Counted from the stretch's first letter, positions 46,271 through 56,507 are shown. The stretch: 64,000 nucleotides of DNA from Halopseudomonas formosensis (GCF_900115905.1 NZ_FOYD01000004.1:62001-126000); one strand, 5' to 3'. Notes: generated by a model from the sequence alone, not told the origin. Numbers and translations are program-made.

Positions 46271-47152
46271 TCACCCCGACTGCATCGCCGATTCCTGCAG
46301 CAGCGACATCAGGGCCTGTCCGGCATTGGACAGGGTGCGGCCGCTGTGATGGATGCAACCCAGCTGGCGCTCCAGCTGCACGCCGGGCAGCTGCAGTACG
46401 CGAACCTGGGAGTCCAGCATGCTGCGTGGCAGCACGCTCCAGGCCAGACCGATGGATACCAGCATCTTGATGGTCTCCATATAGTTGGTGCTCATGCCGA
46501 TGCGCGGCTGCAGGTTGTGCTGTTCGAACAGTCTGCCCACCACCTGATGGGTGAAGGTATTGGAGCCGGGAAACACGGCCGGATACTGCGCCAGCTGGCG
46601 CAGCTCCAGCTCTCGGGTCTGTCCCAGCGGATGATCCGGAGCGACAACGAACTCCAGAGGGTCGCGCCAGATGCGGGTCGCCACCACCGGCGGGGCTATC
46701 TGGGGTGCCAGGGTAATCACCGCCAGTTCGATCTCGCCCTGCAGCACCTTTTCATAGGCCACCTCCGAGTCGAGGAACTGGATGTCGAGTGACACGCCCG
46801 GGTAGGCTTTGGTGAAACGGCGCAACACCGGGGGCAGGCGGTGCAGCCCGATGTGGTGACTGGTGCCCAGCTGCAGCCGCCCCTGTACCGTCGCCGACAG
46901 GTTGCCCAGTGCCCGCGCCGTGTCCTTGAGCGTATTGATGATCAGCTCCGCACGCGGTCGCAGGGCTCGGCCTGCTTCGGTCAGGTCCACCCGCTTGCCG
47001 ATGCGATCGAACAGACGGGCATCCAGCTGCTGTTCCAGCGTGGCGATGCGCTTGCTGATGGCCGGCTGGGTCAGGTGCAGGCGCTCGGCGGCGCGGGAGA
47101 ATGACCCGGTGTCGGCCACGGCTAAAAAGGCATCCAGGTTGGCGGTGTCCAT
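46271..47152 (-). CDS. LysR-type regulator divergent from leuC
   Basis: 293-aa LysR-type regulator with an N-terminal HTH (MDTANLDAFLAVADTGSFSRAAERLHLTQPAISKRIATLE) and a substrate-binding domain. The ATG at 47152 has AGGAA upstream; a start ten codons further out gives an unlike N-terminus. Divergent from leuC, as in P. aeruginosa. A leuCDB regulatory role is inferred from position and an intergenic dyad. It resembles CysB/CbbR-like LysR types, but the effector is unknown. Confidence 0.9.
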   Translation of the reverse strand: MDTANLDAFLAVADTGSFSRAAERLHLTQPAISKRIATLEQQLDARLFDRIGKRVDLTEAGRALRPRAELIINTLKDTARALGNLSATVQGRLQLGTSHHIGLHRLPPVLRRFTKAYPGVSLDIQFLDSEVAYEKVLQGEIELAVITLAPQIAPPVVATRIWRDPLEFVVAPDHPLGQTRELELRQLAQYPAVFPGSNTFTHQVVGRLFEQHNLQPRIGMSTNYMETIKMLVSIGLAWSVLPRSMLDSQVRVLQLPGVQLERQLGCIHHSGRTLSNAGQALMSLLQESAMQSG

Positions 47153-47182
47153 AACATCATTCCTGCTGGTTATCCAAGGCAT

Positions 47183-47206
47183 GAATATAATGAATTTGTT
47201 TTATTC
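47183..47206. promoter_or_regulatory. AT-rich dyad and -10 between the LysR gene and leuC
   Basis: GAATATAA (47183-47190) and TTTTATTC (47199-47206) form a 7-of-8 inverted repeat. A perfect TATAAT lies at 47186-47191 on the plus strand, with no good -35, which fits an activator-dependent leuC promoter. An AGGAG RBS precedes leuC. Confidence 0.45.
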
Positions 47207-47267
47207 TATACCTGCCCGTACCATCCGTGGGGTGATTTATCAGCCATGAGCCTTTCAGGAGACACCC

Positions 47268-48701
47268 ATGTCCGCCAAGACGCTCTACGACAAGTTGTGG
47301 GACAACCACCTGGTCAAGCAACGGGATGACGGTTCCGCCCTGTTGTACATCGACCGCCACCTGCTGCATGAGGTGACCTCGCCGCAAGCCTTCGAAGGGC
47401 TGCGTCTGGCCGGTCGCAAGCCCTGGCGCATCGATGCCAACCTGGCAACTCCCGACCACAACGTGCCTACCGACAACCGCGCCGCGGGCGTCGCCGGGAT
47501 CGAGGATGAGGTCTCCAAGCTGCAGGTGGTAACCCTGGACCAGAACTGCGATGACTTCGGCATCCTCGAATTCAAGATGACCGACCGGCGTCAGGGCATC
47601 GTGCACGTGGTCGGGCCGGAGCAGGGTGCGACCCTGCCGGGCATGACCATCGTCTGCGGCGACTCCCATACTGCCACCCACGGCGCGTTCGCCGCGCTGG
47701 CCCATGGTATCGGCACCTCCGAGGTCGAGCACGTGCTGGCCACCCAGTGCCTGGTGGCCAAGAAGATGAAGAACATGCTGGTCAAGGTCGAAGGCGAGCT
47801 CGGCTTCGGCGTGACCGCCAAGGACATCGTGCTGGCGGTGATCGGCAAGATAGGTACCGCCGGCGGCAACGGCCATGCCATCGAGTTCGCCGGCTCGGCG
47901 ATCCGCAGCCTGTCCATCGAAGGTCGCATGACCGTATGCAACATGGCGATCGAAGCCGGTGCCCGGGTAGGTCTGGTGGCCTGCGACGAGAAAACCATCG
48001 CCTACGTCAAGGACCGTCCCTACGCGCCCAAGGGCGAGGACTGGGACCGGGCCGTCGAGGCCTGGCAGGATCTGGTATCCGATCCCGACGCCCACTTCGA
48101 CACCGTGGTCGAGCTGGACGCGGCGCAGATCAAGCCACAGGTGTCCTGGGGCACGTCACCGGAGATGGTGGTGCCGGTGGATGCCAATGTTCCGGACCCC
48201 GAACAGCAGGCCGATCCGGTCAAGCGCAGTGGTTATCAGCGAGCCCTGCAGTACATGGGCCTGCAGCCCAACCAGCCGATCACCTCGATTGCGGTCGACC
48301 GGGTATTCATCGGCTCCTGCACCAACTCGCGCATCGAGGATCTGCGCGCCGCAGCCGTGGTAGCCAAGGGTCGCAAGGTCGCCGCCAGCGTCAAGCAGGC
48401 AATGGTGGTGCCGGGTTCCGGTCTGGTCAAGGAGCAGGCCGAGCGTGAAGGTCTGGATCTGATCTTCAAGGCAGCCGGCTTCGAGTGGCGCGATCCGGGT
48501 TGCTCCATGTGTCTGGCCATGAACCCCGATCGTCTGCAGCCGGGCGAGCACTGCGCCTCGACCTCCAACCGCAACTTCGAGGGTCGTCAGGGCAATGGTG
48601 GGCGTACCCATCTGGTCAGCCCGGCCATGGCTGCCGCTGCGGCGATTGCCGGCCATTTTGTTGATGTTCGCGAGATGCTCAGAGAGGAGGCGACCGCATG
48701 A
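47268..48701 (+). CDS. leuC: LeuC, 3-isopropylmalate dehydratase large subunit
   Basis: 477-aa aconitase-superfamily subunit for leucine synthesis (2- to 3-isopropylmalate). Three [4Fe-4S] cysteines are present: Cys351 ([13 protein letters not shown]), Cys412 and Cys415 ([13 protein letters not shown]). The substrate signature DQNCDDFGI-type region and [13 protein letters not shown] are intact. The end overlaps leuD by four bases. Confidence 0.98.
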   Translation: MSAKTLYDKLWDNHLVKQRDDGSALLYIDRHLLHEVTSPQAFEGLRLAGRKPWRIDANLATPDHNVPTDNRAAGVAGIEDEVSKLQVVTLDQNCDDFGILEFKMTDRRQGIVHVVGPEQGATLPGMTIVCGDSHTATHGAFAALAHGIGTSEVEHVLATQCLVAKKMKNMLVKVEGELGFGVTAKDIVLAVIGKIGTAGGNGHAIEFAGSAIRSLSIEGRMTVCNMAIEAGARVGLVACDEKTIAYVKDRPYAPKGEDWDRAVEAWQDLVSDPDAHFDTVVELDAAQIKPQVSWGTSPEMVVPVDANVPDPEQQADPVKRSGYQRALQYMGLQPNQPITSIAVDRVFIGSCTNSRIEDLRAAAVVAKGRKVAASVKQAMVVPGSGLVKEQAEREGLDLIFKAAGFEWRDPGCSMCLAMNPDRLQPGEHCASTSNRNFEGRQGNGGRTHLVSPAMAAAAAIAGHFVDVREMLREEATA

Positions 48702-49345
48702 AGGCCTTTACCACACATACCGGCCTGGTAGCGCCGCTGGATCGGGCCAACGTCGATACCGACCAGATCATTCCCAAGCAGTTTCTGAAGTCGATCAAGC
48801 GCACCGGTTTTGGTGCCAACCTGTTCGATGAGTGGCGCTATCTGGATGAGGGCTATCCGGGGCAGGACAACAGCCTGCGTCCGCTGAACCCCGACTTCGT
48901 GCTCAACCAGCCCCGCTACCAGGGTGCCAGCGTGCTGCTGGCCCGGGAGAACTTCGGCTGCGGCTCCAGTCGCGAGCATGCGCCCTGGGCGCTGGATGAA
49001 TACGGCTTCCGCGCGGTACTGGCGCCGAGCTTTGCTGATATCTTCTTCAATAACAGCTTCAAGAATGGTCTGTTACCCATTGTTTTGAAAGAAGAAGAGA
49101 TCGACGAGCTCTTTGCCCAGGTCGACGCTCAGGAAGGTTATCAGCTGACCGTGGACTTGCAGCAGCAGACCGTCACCCGCCCCGATGGCGTGCAGTACAG
49201 CTTCGAGATCGACGAGTTCCGCAAGCATTGCCTGCTCAATGGCCTGGATGACATCGGTCTGACCTTGCAGGACGCGGATGCGATCCGCGCCTTCGAGGAG
49301 CGGCACCGTCAGGCCCAGCCCTGGCTGTTTGGCGCCATCAAGTGA
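48698..49345 (+). CDS. leuD: LeuD, 3-isopropylmalate dehydratase small subunit
   Basis: 215-aa small subunit, partner of LeuC. Signature [16 protein letters not shown] and [13 protein letters not shown] (the swivel-domain Ser-Arg loop) are clear. It overlaps leuC by ATGA. A short GC hairpin follows before leuB, with no extra gene between; in P. aeruginosa I recall a methyltransferase gene at this spot. Confidence 0.97.
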   Translation: MKAFTTHTGLVAPLDRANVDTDQIIPKQFLKSIKRTGFGANLFDEWRYLDEGYPGQDNSLRPLNPDFVLNQPRYQGASVLLARENFGCGSSREHAPWALDEYGFRAVLAPSFADIFFNNSFKNGLLPIVLKEEEIDELFAQVDAQEGYQLTVDLQQQTVTRPDGVQYSFEIDEFRKHCLLNGLDDIGLTLQDADAIRAFEERHRQAQPWLFGAIK

Positions 49346-49351
49346 GATCAG

Positions 49352-49370
49352 GGGCCGGGGGCACCGGCCC
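49352..49370 (+). repeat. Intercistronic hairpin between leuD and leuB
   Basis: GGGCCGG / CCGGCCC stem with a GGGCA loop just after the leuD stop, followed by GAGGAA, the leuB RBS. It may modulate leuB translation or mRNA stability; no T-run. Confidence 0.4.
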
Positions 49371-49389
49371 GTTTGAGGAATATGCATAC

Positions 49390-50472
49390 ATGAGCAAGAA
49401 GATTCTGGTTCTCCCGGGTGACGGTATCGGCCCGGAAATCGTTGCCGAAGCGGTCAAGGTGCTTCAGCTGGTCGGCGAGAAGTACCAGTTGTCGCTGGAG
49501 CTGAGCTATGACGATCTGGGCGGCGCCGCCTACGATCGCTACGGCACGCCGCTGGCCGATGAAACACTCGAACGTGCCCGCCAGGCCGACGCGGTTCTGC
49601 TCGGCGCGGTGGGCGGGCCCAAGTGGGACACCATAGACCCCGCCCTGCGCCCGGAGCGCGGCCTGCTGAAGATCCGCTCCCAGCTGGGGCTGTTCGCCAA
49701 CCTGCGTCCGGCGCTGTTGTACCCGCAGCTGGCCGAAGCCTCCACCCTCAAGCCCGAGGTGGTTGCCGGTCTGGACATCCTGATCGTGCGCGAGCTGACC
49801 GGCGGCATCTATTTCGGTCAGCCCCGTGAGCGCCGTGTGCTGGACAACGGCGAGCGTCAGGCATACGACACGCTGCCCTACAGCGAGAGCGAGATCCGTC
49901 GCATCGCTACCGTCGGCTTCGACATGGCTCGCCTGCGCAACCGCAAGCTGTGCTCGGTGGACAAGGCCAACGTGCTCGCCTCCAGCCAGTTGTGGCGTGA
50001 GGTGGTGGAAGAGGTGGCCCGGGACTACCCGGATGTCGAGCTGTCGCACATGTATGTGGACAACGCCGCGATGCAGCTGGTGCGCGCACCCAAGCAGTTC
50101 GATGTGATAGTCACCGATAACATGTTCGGCGATATCCTCTCCGACCAGGCCTCAATGCTCACCGGCTCCATCGGCATGCTGCCCTCGGCGTCTCTCAACG
50201 AGCAGAACAAGGGCATGTACGAGCCCTGCCACGGCAGCGCTCCTGATATCGCCGGACAGGGCATTGCCAACCCTCTGGCAACCATTCTGTCGGTATCCAT
50301 GATGCTGCGTTACAGCTTCGGCGAAGCCGCCGTGGCCGACGCCATCGAACGGGCCGTCAGTCAGGTGCTGGATCAGGGGCTGCGTACTGGTGATATCATG
50401 GCGCCGGGCTGCCGCCAGGTTGGTACCGCGGAAATGGGTGACGCCGTGGTAGCTGCGCTGAAAACCCTGTAA
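49390..50472 (+). CDS. leuB: LeuB, 3-isopropylmalate dehydrogenase
   Basis: 360-aa NAD-dependent decarboxylating dehydrogenase of leucine synthesis. Start [18 protein letters not shown] at 49390, with GAGGAA upstream; an earlier in-frame ATG-less extension is not used. Motifs: [13 protein letters not shown], the substrate/metal loop [17 protein letters not shown], and [16 protein letters not shown]. It is the third leucine gene and is followed by a terminator. Confidence 0.97.
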   Translation: MSKKILVLPGDGIGPEIVAEAVKVLQLVGEKYQLSLELSYDDLGGAAYDRYGTPLADETLERARQADAVLLGAVGGPKWDTIDPALRPERGLLKIRSQLGLFANLRPALLYPQLAEASTLKPEVVAGLDILIVRELTGGIYFGQPRERRVLDNGERQAYDTLPYSESEIRRIATVGFDMARLRNRKLCSVDKANVLASSQLWREVVEEVARDYPDVELSHMYVDNAAMQLVRAPKQFDVIVTDNMFGDILSDQASMLTGSIGMLPSASLNEQNKGMYEPCHGSAPDIAGQGIANPLATILSVSMMLRYSFGEAAVADAIERAVSQVLDQGLRTGDIMAPGCRQVGTAEMGDAVVAALKTL

Positions 50473-50491
50473 CCTGTTGTGTTTCCCATAT

Positions 50492-50513
50492 GCACCCGGC
50501 ATCTGCCGGGTGC
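50492..50513 (+). terminator. Intrinsic-terminator-like hairpin between leuB and asd
   Basis: A 9-bp perfect stem GCACCCGGC / GCCGGGTGC with an ATCT loop, then TGTTGTC. A weak T-rich tail. It ends the leucine unit and may let some transcription through to asd. Confidence 0.55.
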
Positions 50514-50552
50514 TGTTGTCGAGAATCTTCACCCCATGGGGGTCTTGCTGTT

Positions 50553-51665
50553 ATGAAACAAGTTGGTTTGATTGGCTGGCGCGGTATGGTGGGCTCTGTG
50601 CTCATGCAGCGGATGCGCGAGGAAAATGATTTCGCTTCCATCGACCCGGTGTTCTTCACCACGTCCAACGTGGGTGGTGCCGGTCCGGATATCGGCAAGG
50701 ATATCCCGGCACTGAAAGATGCCTACGATCTCGATGCTCTCAAGCCAATGGACATCATCATTACCTGCCAGGGTGGTGATTACACCAACGAGGTCTATCC
50801 CAAGCTGCGCGCGGACGGCTGGAAGGGTTACTGGATCGACGCGGCCTCGGCCCTGCGCATGGAAGACGAGTCCGTCATCGTGCTGGACCCGGTCAACCGG
50901 CGCAGCATCGATCAGGCCCTGCGTGACGGCATCAAGACCTACGTCGGCGGCAACTGTACCGTCAGTCTGATGCTGATGGGCCTCGGTGGCCTGTTCGAGA
51001 ACGGTCTGGTCGAGTGGATGACCGCCATGACCTATCAGGCCGCCAGTGGTGCCGGTGCCCAGAACATGCGTGAGCTGATCAGCCAGATGGGTGGCCTGCA
51101 CGCCAGTGTCGCCGACCAGCTGGCCGACCCGGCCAGTGCCATCCTCGACATCGATCGCCAGGTCGCCGCCACCATGCGCGACGCCTCCTTCCCGGTGGAC
51201 AACTTCGGCGTGCCGCTGGCCGGCAGCCTGATCCCCTGGATCGACAAGCAGCTGCCCAACGGTCAGAGTCGTGAAGAGTGGAAGGCCCAGGCCGAAACCA
51301 ACAAGATCATCGGCCGCAGCGGTCGCCCGATTCCGGTGGACGGCATCTGTGTGCGCATCGGTGCCATGCGGTGCCACAGTCAGGCGCTGACCATCAAGCT
51401 GAACAAGGATGTACCGCTGGCGGACATCGAAGCGATGCTCGATGCCCACAACCCCTGGTCCAAGGTGGTGCCGAACGAGAAAGAGGCCACAGTCCGCGAG
51501 CTGACCCCGACCGCGGTGACCGGTACCCTGAAGGTGCCGGTGGGTCGTCTGCGCAAGCTCAACATGGGCTCCCAGTACCTGTCCGCCTTCACCGTGGGCG
51601 ACCAGCTGCTGTGGGGTGCGGCCGAACCGCTGCGTCGCATGCTGCGGATCCTGCTCGAAGGCTGA
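50553..51665 (+). CDS. asd: Asd, aspartate-semialdehyde dehydrogenase
   Basis: 370-aa NADP-dependent enzyme, branch point to lysine, diaminopimelate, threonine and methionine. [21 protein letters not shown] at 50553 is the family start. Catalytic Cys135 ([10 protein letters not shown]) and the substrate histidine region ([15 protein letters not shown]) are intact. Sequence and length match the Pseudomonas enzyme closely. Essential for peptidoglycan (DAP) supply. Confidence 0.98.
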   Translation: MKQVGLIGWRGMVGSVLMQRMREENDFASIDPVFFTTSNVGGAGPDIGKDIPALKDAYDLDALKPMDIIITCQGGDYTNEVYPKLRADGWKGYWIDAASALRMEDESVIVLDPVNRRSIDQALRDGIKTYVGGNCTVSLMLMGLGGLFENGLVEWMTAMTYQAASGAGAQNMRELISQMGGLHASVADQLADPASAILDIDRQVAATMRDASFPVDNFGVPLAGSLIPWIDKQLPNGQSREEWKAQAETNKIIGRSGRPIPVDGICVRIGAMRCHSQALTIKLNKDVPLADIEAMLDAHNPWSKVVPNEKEATVRELTPTAVTGTLKVPVGRLRKLNMGSQYLSAFTVGDQLLWGAAEPLRRMLRILLEG

Positions 51666-51695
51666 GGCCGGCCGGCAGTACAATCCGAGTGAGGA

Positions 51696-51731
51696 GGGCA
51701 TTCCCGGCTGACGGGGATGCCCTTTGCTTTT
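51696..51731 (+). terminator. Rho-independent terminator after asd
   Basis: GGGCATTCCC and GGGGATGCCC form a 10-bp stem (one G-T pair) with a GGCTGAC loop, followed by TTTGCTTTT. A good intrinsic terminator. Confidence 0.85.
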
Positions 51732-51762
51732 CAGGCTTTATATGAATTCGAGAAACTCCCCT

Positions 51763-52782
51763 ATGCCCAACACCCGCAATATCGCCCTGATAGGCCTTAC
51801 CGGTCTGGCAGGTGAAGCTCTGCTCAACCTGCTGGACGAGCACGAGTTCGATTTCGAGCAGATTCACCTGGTGGATACCGAGGAGCAGGCTGGCGGCCGG
51901 CACATGGTCAAGGGCCACAGTCAGCGAGTGGAAGTGCTGGAGCGCTTCGACTTCTCCCAAGTGGCGGTGGTGCTGTTCGCCGATGCCTGGCTGGCGTCGG
52001 ACTGGGCCGACCGGGTGGTAGCTGCGGGCTGCGTCGTGGTGGATGCCTGCGGTGCCTTCCGGCACCGGCGGGATGTGCCCCTGGTGGTTGCCGAGGTCAA
52101 CCCGCAGGCCCTGGCGGACATGGGGTCGCGCCGGATCGTGTCCTGTCCCGACGCCCAGGTGGTGCAGACCCTGATCGCCCTGCAACCACTGGTCGCCGAG
52201 GCCGGGCTGCAGTCGCTGACCATCGCCACCTACCAGTCGATGTCCACCCTGGGCAATGATGAAGTGGAAGCACTGGCGCTGCAGACCGGGCGGCTGCTCA
52301 ATGGGCAGCCGGCGGAGAAGGGTGCCTTCGACAAGCAGGCGGCCTTCAACCTCATTCCCCGGGTCGGCGAGCTGGACGAGGCGGGCAACAGTCAGCTGGA
52401 ACAGCATCTGGCAGAGGATGTGAGGCGAATCCTGGGTATGCCCCAGTTGCCGGTGTCGGTCACCTGCGTTCTGGTGCCGACCTTCTTCGGCACCGCCCAG
52501 GTCATGCAGTGCCGCACGGATCAGCCCCTGGCAAAGGCCCGGGCCCTGACCCTGCTGCGCCGCGCACCGGGTATCAAGCTGCTGGACAAGCCCGCCGCGG
52601 GCGGTTATCCCACGCCGGTATCCGACGCCACCGGCAGTGATCACGTGTGGGTCGGTCGGGTACGTCAGGACGACCTGGATCCTGCCGGTATCGGCATGTG
52701 GGTTGTCTCTGATAATCTTCGGAAAGGTGTCGCACTTAACGGTCTTGCTGTTGCACAGTTATTGATAAAAGACTATTTGTAA
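51763..52782 (+). CDS. usg: USG-1-like aspartate-semialdehyde dehydrogenase paralogue
   Basis: 339-aa protein of the ASADH fold (start MPNTRNIALIGLTGLAGEALL at 51763; ATG at 51742 is possible). It resembles the USG-1 family found between asd/leuB and fimV-truA genes. In place of the catalytic GGNCT is RIVSCPDAQ: a cysteine is present but the Asn is replaced by Ser and the following residues differ, so normal dehydrogenase activity is doubtful. It follows asd by ~100 nt, past a strong terminator. Function unknown. Confidence 0.88.
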   Translation: MPNTRNIALIGLTGLAGEALLNLLDEHEFDFEQIHLVDTEEQAGGRHMVKGHSQRVEVLERFDFSQVAVVLFADAWLASDWADRVVAAGCVVVDACGAFRHRRDVPLVVAEVNPQALADMGSRRIVSCPDAQVVQTLIALQPLVAEAGLQSLTIATYQSMSTLGNDEVEALALQTGRLLNGQPAEKGAFDKQAAFNLIPRVGELDEAGNSQLEQHLAEDVRRILGMPQLPVSVTCVLVPTFFGTAQVMQCRTDQPLAKARALTLLRRAPGIKLLDKPAAGGYPTPVSDATGSDHVWVGRVRQDDLDPAGIGMWVVSDNLRKGVALNGLAVAQLLIKDYL

Positions 52783-52946
52783 TCGATACTTGCTGCTGAT
52801 TTGTATCGCTTCAGACAAGACCCTGACACTCACCGGTTTTGAATTGAGGTGGCTCGGGTTGCCGGCAGCTGGTACGGTTATGCGGCCGCTGCTGCGGTGA
52901 TGGGTTCATGGACGCGTGTAAACGATAAAAGCAAAGGATCTTCGCT

Positions 52947-55649
52947 ATGGTTCGCAAACTGGTTTTGGCTGTCGCCGCAGCTAGCGCTCTGATGTCTTCC
53001 AATATGGTGCAGGCGCTGGGGGTTGGGGAAATCAATCTGCGGTCGGCGCTGAATCAGCCACTGGACGCCGAAATCGAGTTGTTGCAGGTTCGGGATCTGA
53101 GCAGTGCCGAGATCCGCTCGGTGCTGGCTTCTCCGGATGACTTCGGCAAAGCCGGTATTGATCGCGCCTTCTTTCTTACCGACCTGACCTTTACTCCGGT
53201 CGTGCAGCCCAACGGCAGATCCTATATCCGGGTGACCTCCAGTCGCCCGGTCCGGGAGCCCTATCTCAACTTCCTGATGGAAGTCCGCTGGCCCTCGGGG
53301 CGCGTATTGCGCGAGTTCACCCTGCTGCTTGATCCGCCCATGTACGACCCGACGCCGGTCACCTTCAGTGCGCCTGTGACGCCGCCAGCTGCCGCCAGCG
53401 CGCCGGCGCCCCGGTCGTCGGCCGCCCCGGTGGTACGCCAGCCGGCGCCTGCCGCTGCGCTCCGCGCAGCGGCTGCTCCGTCCCAGGCTGGATCTGCTGC
53501 CCGTGACGGTCAGCGGCGCACCACCCGGGATGACACCCTCTGGGCCATTGCCATGGAGACCCGTCCCCAGGGCGCCAGCGTGCACCAGACCATGCTGGCC
53601 ATTCAGGACCTGAACCCGAATGCCTTTATCGACAACAACATCAACGCGCTCAGGGCCGGCCAGACGCTGACGCTGCCTACCGCCGAGCAGGCCGCTGCCC
53701 GCAGCAACGCCGAAGCCATTGCCGAGGTCGGCAACCAGAATGCCGCCTGGCGCAATCGCCAGCGGCCGGCTGCCGAGCCCGCCCAGCGCCAGCTCGACGC
53801 ACGTGAGCGCAGCGTTGCCGGTGCTGCCCCCGCCCAGTCCCGTGGTGAGGATTCGCTGCGACTGGTCGCGGCGGGTGACAGCGCGAAAGACACTTCTTCC
53901 TCCGGCGGCAGCGGTGATCTGCGCGACGCGCTGGATCAGACCCGTGAGCAGCTGGATACCTCCGAACAGGCCCGCAATGAACTGGCCAGTCGTCTGAGCG
54001 ATCTGGAAAGCCAGGTGGAAACCCTGCAGCGGCTGCTGACGCTGAAGGACGCACAGCTCGCTGCCCTTCAGCAGGAGCTGGCTGCCGACGGGCAGCTGCC
54101 GGACATCCTGCCGGTGCCCGAGGCTGAGCAGGTCGCCGAGCTGTCTGCGGAGGATGCGGCAGGGCAGGAGCCCGGTGATGTCGCTCCCGACACCGAGATT
54201 ACCGAGGCGGAAGGCGTAGAGCCGTCCGCTGCCACCGTGGCCGAGGGCCCTGAGGCCGCTGGCGAAGCGTCGGCCGCTCTGGCCGAGGCCGAGCCTGCCG
54301 ATGCGGACGATGGCGATGCGGGCGAGTCGGCGGACGCCGCCGACGACGAACAGGTGGCTCTGGTTGCCCCTGGCGCGGTGGATACCCAGGCCGGTAACGA
54401 TCCCCAGGGTGGCGCTGCGGCGACCCCTGAACCCAGCGCGCCGGTAACCGGTGCTGCGCCCCCCGCTGCCCAGACCGACTCCAGTCCCCAGGCTCTGCTG
54501 CAGCGCTTCATGCAGAACCAGACCCTGGTCCTGAGCACTGGCGCGGTGGCACTGCTGATATTGCTGCTGATTCTGATGTCCGTTGCCCGCCGCAACGCAC
54601 GTCGTGAGGCGGAGCTGGCCGAGGATTATGCACGGTCTGGCCTGGCTTCCGGTGCAGCTGCTGGCGCAGCAGCTGCAGCCGAGAGCGCCGAAGGTGATGA
54701 GTTCAATGTGGCCCTGGCCGAAGCGCAGCAGGAGCCGGTTCAGGACGAAACCGCTGACATTTCTCCGGATGCCGAGCTGGATGCGGCGCTGGCCGAGATC
54801 GACGATTCCCGGGACGAGCTCCTGGGCGGCGGGCTGGAGGACGGCGATCAGCGTGATGCAGAGCTGCCGGCAGAGCATGCCGAGGACGGTCTGGAAGCGT
54901 TCGAGGTGGAAAGCAGCCTGGAGGAGCTGGCCGAGTCCGATCAGGCCGCCACTGAAGCCATGGATTTCGATTTCGCCGACTTCGGGCTGGAAGAGGAATC
55001 CGCCGCATCGCTGGCTGACAGCAACGAGTCCGAGCCGGGCTTCGATCTGGATTTCGATCTGGATGAGATCCCGGCAGAAGGTGCGGAGGCCTCGGTCGAG
55101 CCGGTGGCAGAAGAGCCGCTGGTGTTCCAGGAGCCGGAAGTGGAATCTCCCCTGGCCGAGCCGGCGGCGGATGATTTCGATCTGACCCTGGATGACGAGC
55201 TTCAGGTGGACAACCTGCTGGCCGAGTTCGATGCCCTCAGCGATGCCGAGCCGGACTCGACTGCTGTGGAGCAACCGGAAACGCCCGCTGAGGATGAGTT
55301 CAGCCTGAGTGACGAGGATCTGGCCAGCTTCGAGGCCCAGTTGCAATCGGCCATGCAGGGTGAAGAGCAGGTTGGCGCAGGCGCACCGCAGGACCAGGAA
55401 GAACCCCTGTTCGAGACCCCGGCCCTGCTCGACGAAGGTCTGGGCGATGACCTGATCGACGGGGAGCTCGACGAGGACTTCGCCTTCCTCTCCGACACCG
55501 ACGAGTGTGCCACCAAGCTGGATCTGGCCCGCGCCTACATCGACATGGGCGACGAGGAGGGGGCCCGTGATATCCTTGCCGAAGTGGTCGAGGAAGGAAA
55601 CGAACAGCAACGGCAGGACGCTCGGGAAATAATGGAGCAACTTGGCTGA
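52947..55649 (+). CDS. fimV: FimV, polar hub/type IV pilus assembly protein
   Basis: 900-aa membrane protein with a signal peptide (about 1-23), the FimV N-terminal domain, a LysM-like peptidoglycan-binding domain (about 190-250, DDTLWAIAMETRP), a coiled coil (about 324-383), one transmembrane helix (about 524-546, LVLSTGAVALLILLLIL), then a long very acidic region rich in Glu, Asp and Ala, and a C-terminal TPR (about 850-900, LDLARAYIDMGDEEGARDIL). It organises polar localisation of pilus and motility proteins. AAGGA precedes the ATG. Length matches P. aeruginosa FimV (~919). Confidence 0.95.
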   Translation: MVRKLVLAVAAASALMSSNMVQALGVGEINLRSALNQPLDAEIELLQVRDLSSAEIRSVLASPDDFGKAGIDRAFFLTDLTFTPVVQPNGRSYIRVTSSRPVREPYLNFLMEVRWPSGRVLREFTLLLDPPMYDPTPVTFSAPVTPPAAASAPAPRSSAAPVVRQPAPAAALRAAAAPSQAGSAARDGQRRTTRDDTLWAIAMETRPQGASVHQTMLAIQDLNPNAFIDNNINALRAGQTLTLPTAEQAAARSNAEAIAEVGNQNAAWRNRQRPAAEPAQRQLDARERSVAGAAPAQSRGEDSLRLVAAGDSAKDTSSSGGSGDLRDALDQTREQLDTSEQARNELASRLSDLESQVETLQRLLTLKDAQLAALQQELAADGQLPDILPVPEAEQVAELSAEDAAGQEPGDVAPDTEITEAEGVEPSAATVAEGPEAAGEASAALAEAEPADADDGDAGESADAADDEQVALVAPGAVDTQAGNDPQGGAAATPEPSAPVTGAAPPAAQTDSSPQALLQRFMQNQTLVLSTGAVALLILLLILMSVARRNARREAELAEDYARSGLASGAAAGAAAAAESAEGDEFNVALAEAQQEPVQDETADISPDAELDAALAEIDDSRDELLGGGLEDGDQRDAELPAEHAEDGLEAFEVESSLEELAESDQAATEAMDFDFADFGLEEESAASLADSNESEPGFDLDFDLDEIPAEGAEASVEPVAEEPLVFQEPEVESPLAEPAADDFDLTLDDELQVDNLLAEFDALSDAEPDSTAVEQPETPAEDEFSLSDEDLASFEAQLQSAMQGEEQVGAGAPQDQEEPLFETPALLDEGLGDDLIDGELDEDFAFLSDTDECATKLDLARAYIDMGDEEGARDILAEVVEEGNEQQRQDAREIMEQLG

Positions 55650-55652
55650 TAC

Positions 55653-56507
55653 ATGAGTAGTACGACTGATGAAGCGGCCGCCCAAGGGGCGGCCGCTGCT
55701 TTTTCAAGGGTTGCCGCCTGTGTTGAATACAGCGGGACGGCCTATCGCGGCTGGCAACGCCAGCAGCCCGGCGTGAAGAGCGTTCAGGAGGAGGTCGAGA
55801 AGGCCCTTTCCAGGGTCGCCAACCACCCGGTGCAACTGTTCTGCGCCGGGCGAACCGATGCCGGAGTGCATGCGGCCTGCCAGATCATTCACTTCGATAC
55901 CAGCGCGCGGCGGACGCCGGAGAACTGGTTCCACGGTGCCAACGCCAACCTGCCGCACGATATCAGCCTGGTCTGGGCCAAGCCGGTGGGGCTGGACTTC
56001 CATGCCCGCTTTTCGGCGATGGCCCGCCGCTATCGCTATGTGATCTACAATGATCCGGTACGCCCGGCGCACCTCGGCCGGGAGGTGACCTGGAATTACC
56101 GCCCGCTGGATGTGGAGCGCATGCAGGAAGCGGCTCAGGTGCTGATCGGCGAGCACGATTTCACCTCCTACCGGGCTACCGCCTGTCAGGCCAAGTCACC
56201 GGTCAAGACGGTGCACCATCTGAAACTGATCCGCTTCGGCCGCTTCATCGTGCTGGATATCCGCGCCAACGCCTTTTTGCACCACATGGTGCGCAACATC
56301 GCCGGCGTACTGATGCAGATCGGCTGTGGCGAGCGGCCGGTGGAATGGGCCGCGGAGATACTGGCGGCACGCAACCGGCATACCGGTGGTCTCACTGCGC
56401 CGGCCTACGGTCTGTACCTGGTGGATGTGACCTACCCCGAACATTTCGAGCTGCCCAGCCGCTATATAGGGCCGCACTTCCTTTCCGCGCTCAATGAGCT
56501 GGACTGA
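55653..56507 (+). CDS. truA: TruA, tRNA pseudouridine(38-40) synthase
   Basis: 284-aa enzyme that makes pseudouridine at positions 38-40 of tRNA anticodon arms. Catalytic Asp69 is in CAGRTDAGVHA, with ARRYRYVIYN and NAFLHHMVRN downstream as in the family. It starts 3 nt after the fimV stop. The first ~15 codons hold a strong hairpin-plus-T-run that reads EAAAQGAAAAF in frame; no in-frame start lies between it and the conserved region, so the ATG at 55653 stands. Otherwise typical. Confidence 0.95.
   Translation: MSSTTDEAAAQGAAAAFSRVAACVEYSGTAYRGWQRQQPGVKSVQEEVEKALSRVANHPVQLFCAGRTDAGVHAACQIIHFDTSARRTPENWFHGANANLPHDISLVWAKPVGLDFHARFSAMARRYRYVIYNDPVRPAHLGREVTWNYRPLDVERMQEAAQVLIGEHDFTSYRATACQAKSPVKTVHHLKLIRFGRFIVLDIRANAFLHHMVRNIAGVLMQIGCGERPVEWAAEILAARNRHTGGLTAPAYGLYLVDVTYPEHFELPSRYIGPHFLSALNELD
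55673..55704 (+). terminator. Intrinsic-terminator-like hairpin inside the 5' end of truA
   Basis: An 11-bp perfect stem AGCGGCCGCCC / GGGCGGCCGCT with an AAG loop, followed after GC by five T residues (55700-55704). It is entirely within truA codons 7-18 and sits ~25 nt after the fimV stop. It would stop transcription coming from fimV unless relieved by translation. Confidence 0.65.

Noticed and set aside
54180-54480. Possible tandem repeat in fimV
   Set aside because: It is low-complexity Glu/Ala/Asp coding sequence, not a true repeat of DNA units.
52878-55685. 935-codon reading frame opposite fimV
   Set aside because: Antisense artefact of fimV's biased acidic codons; the protein is Gly/Leu/Arg-rich with no domain.
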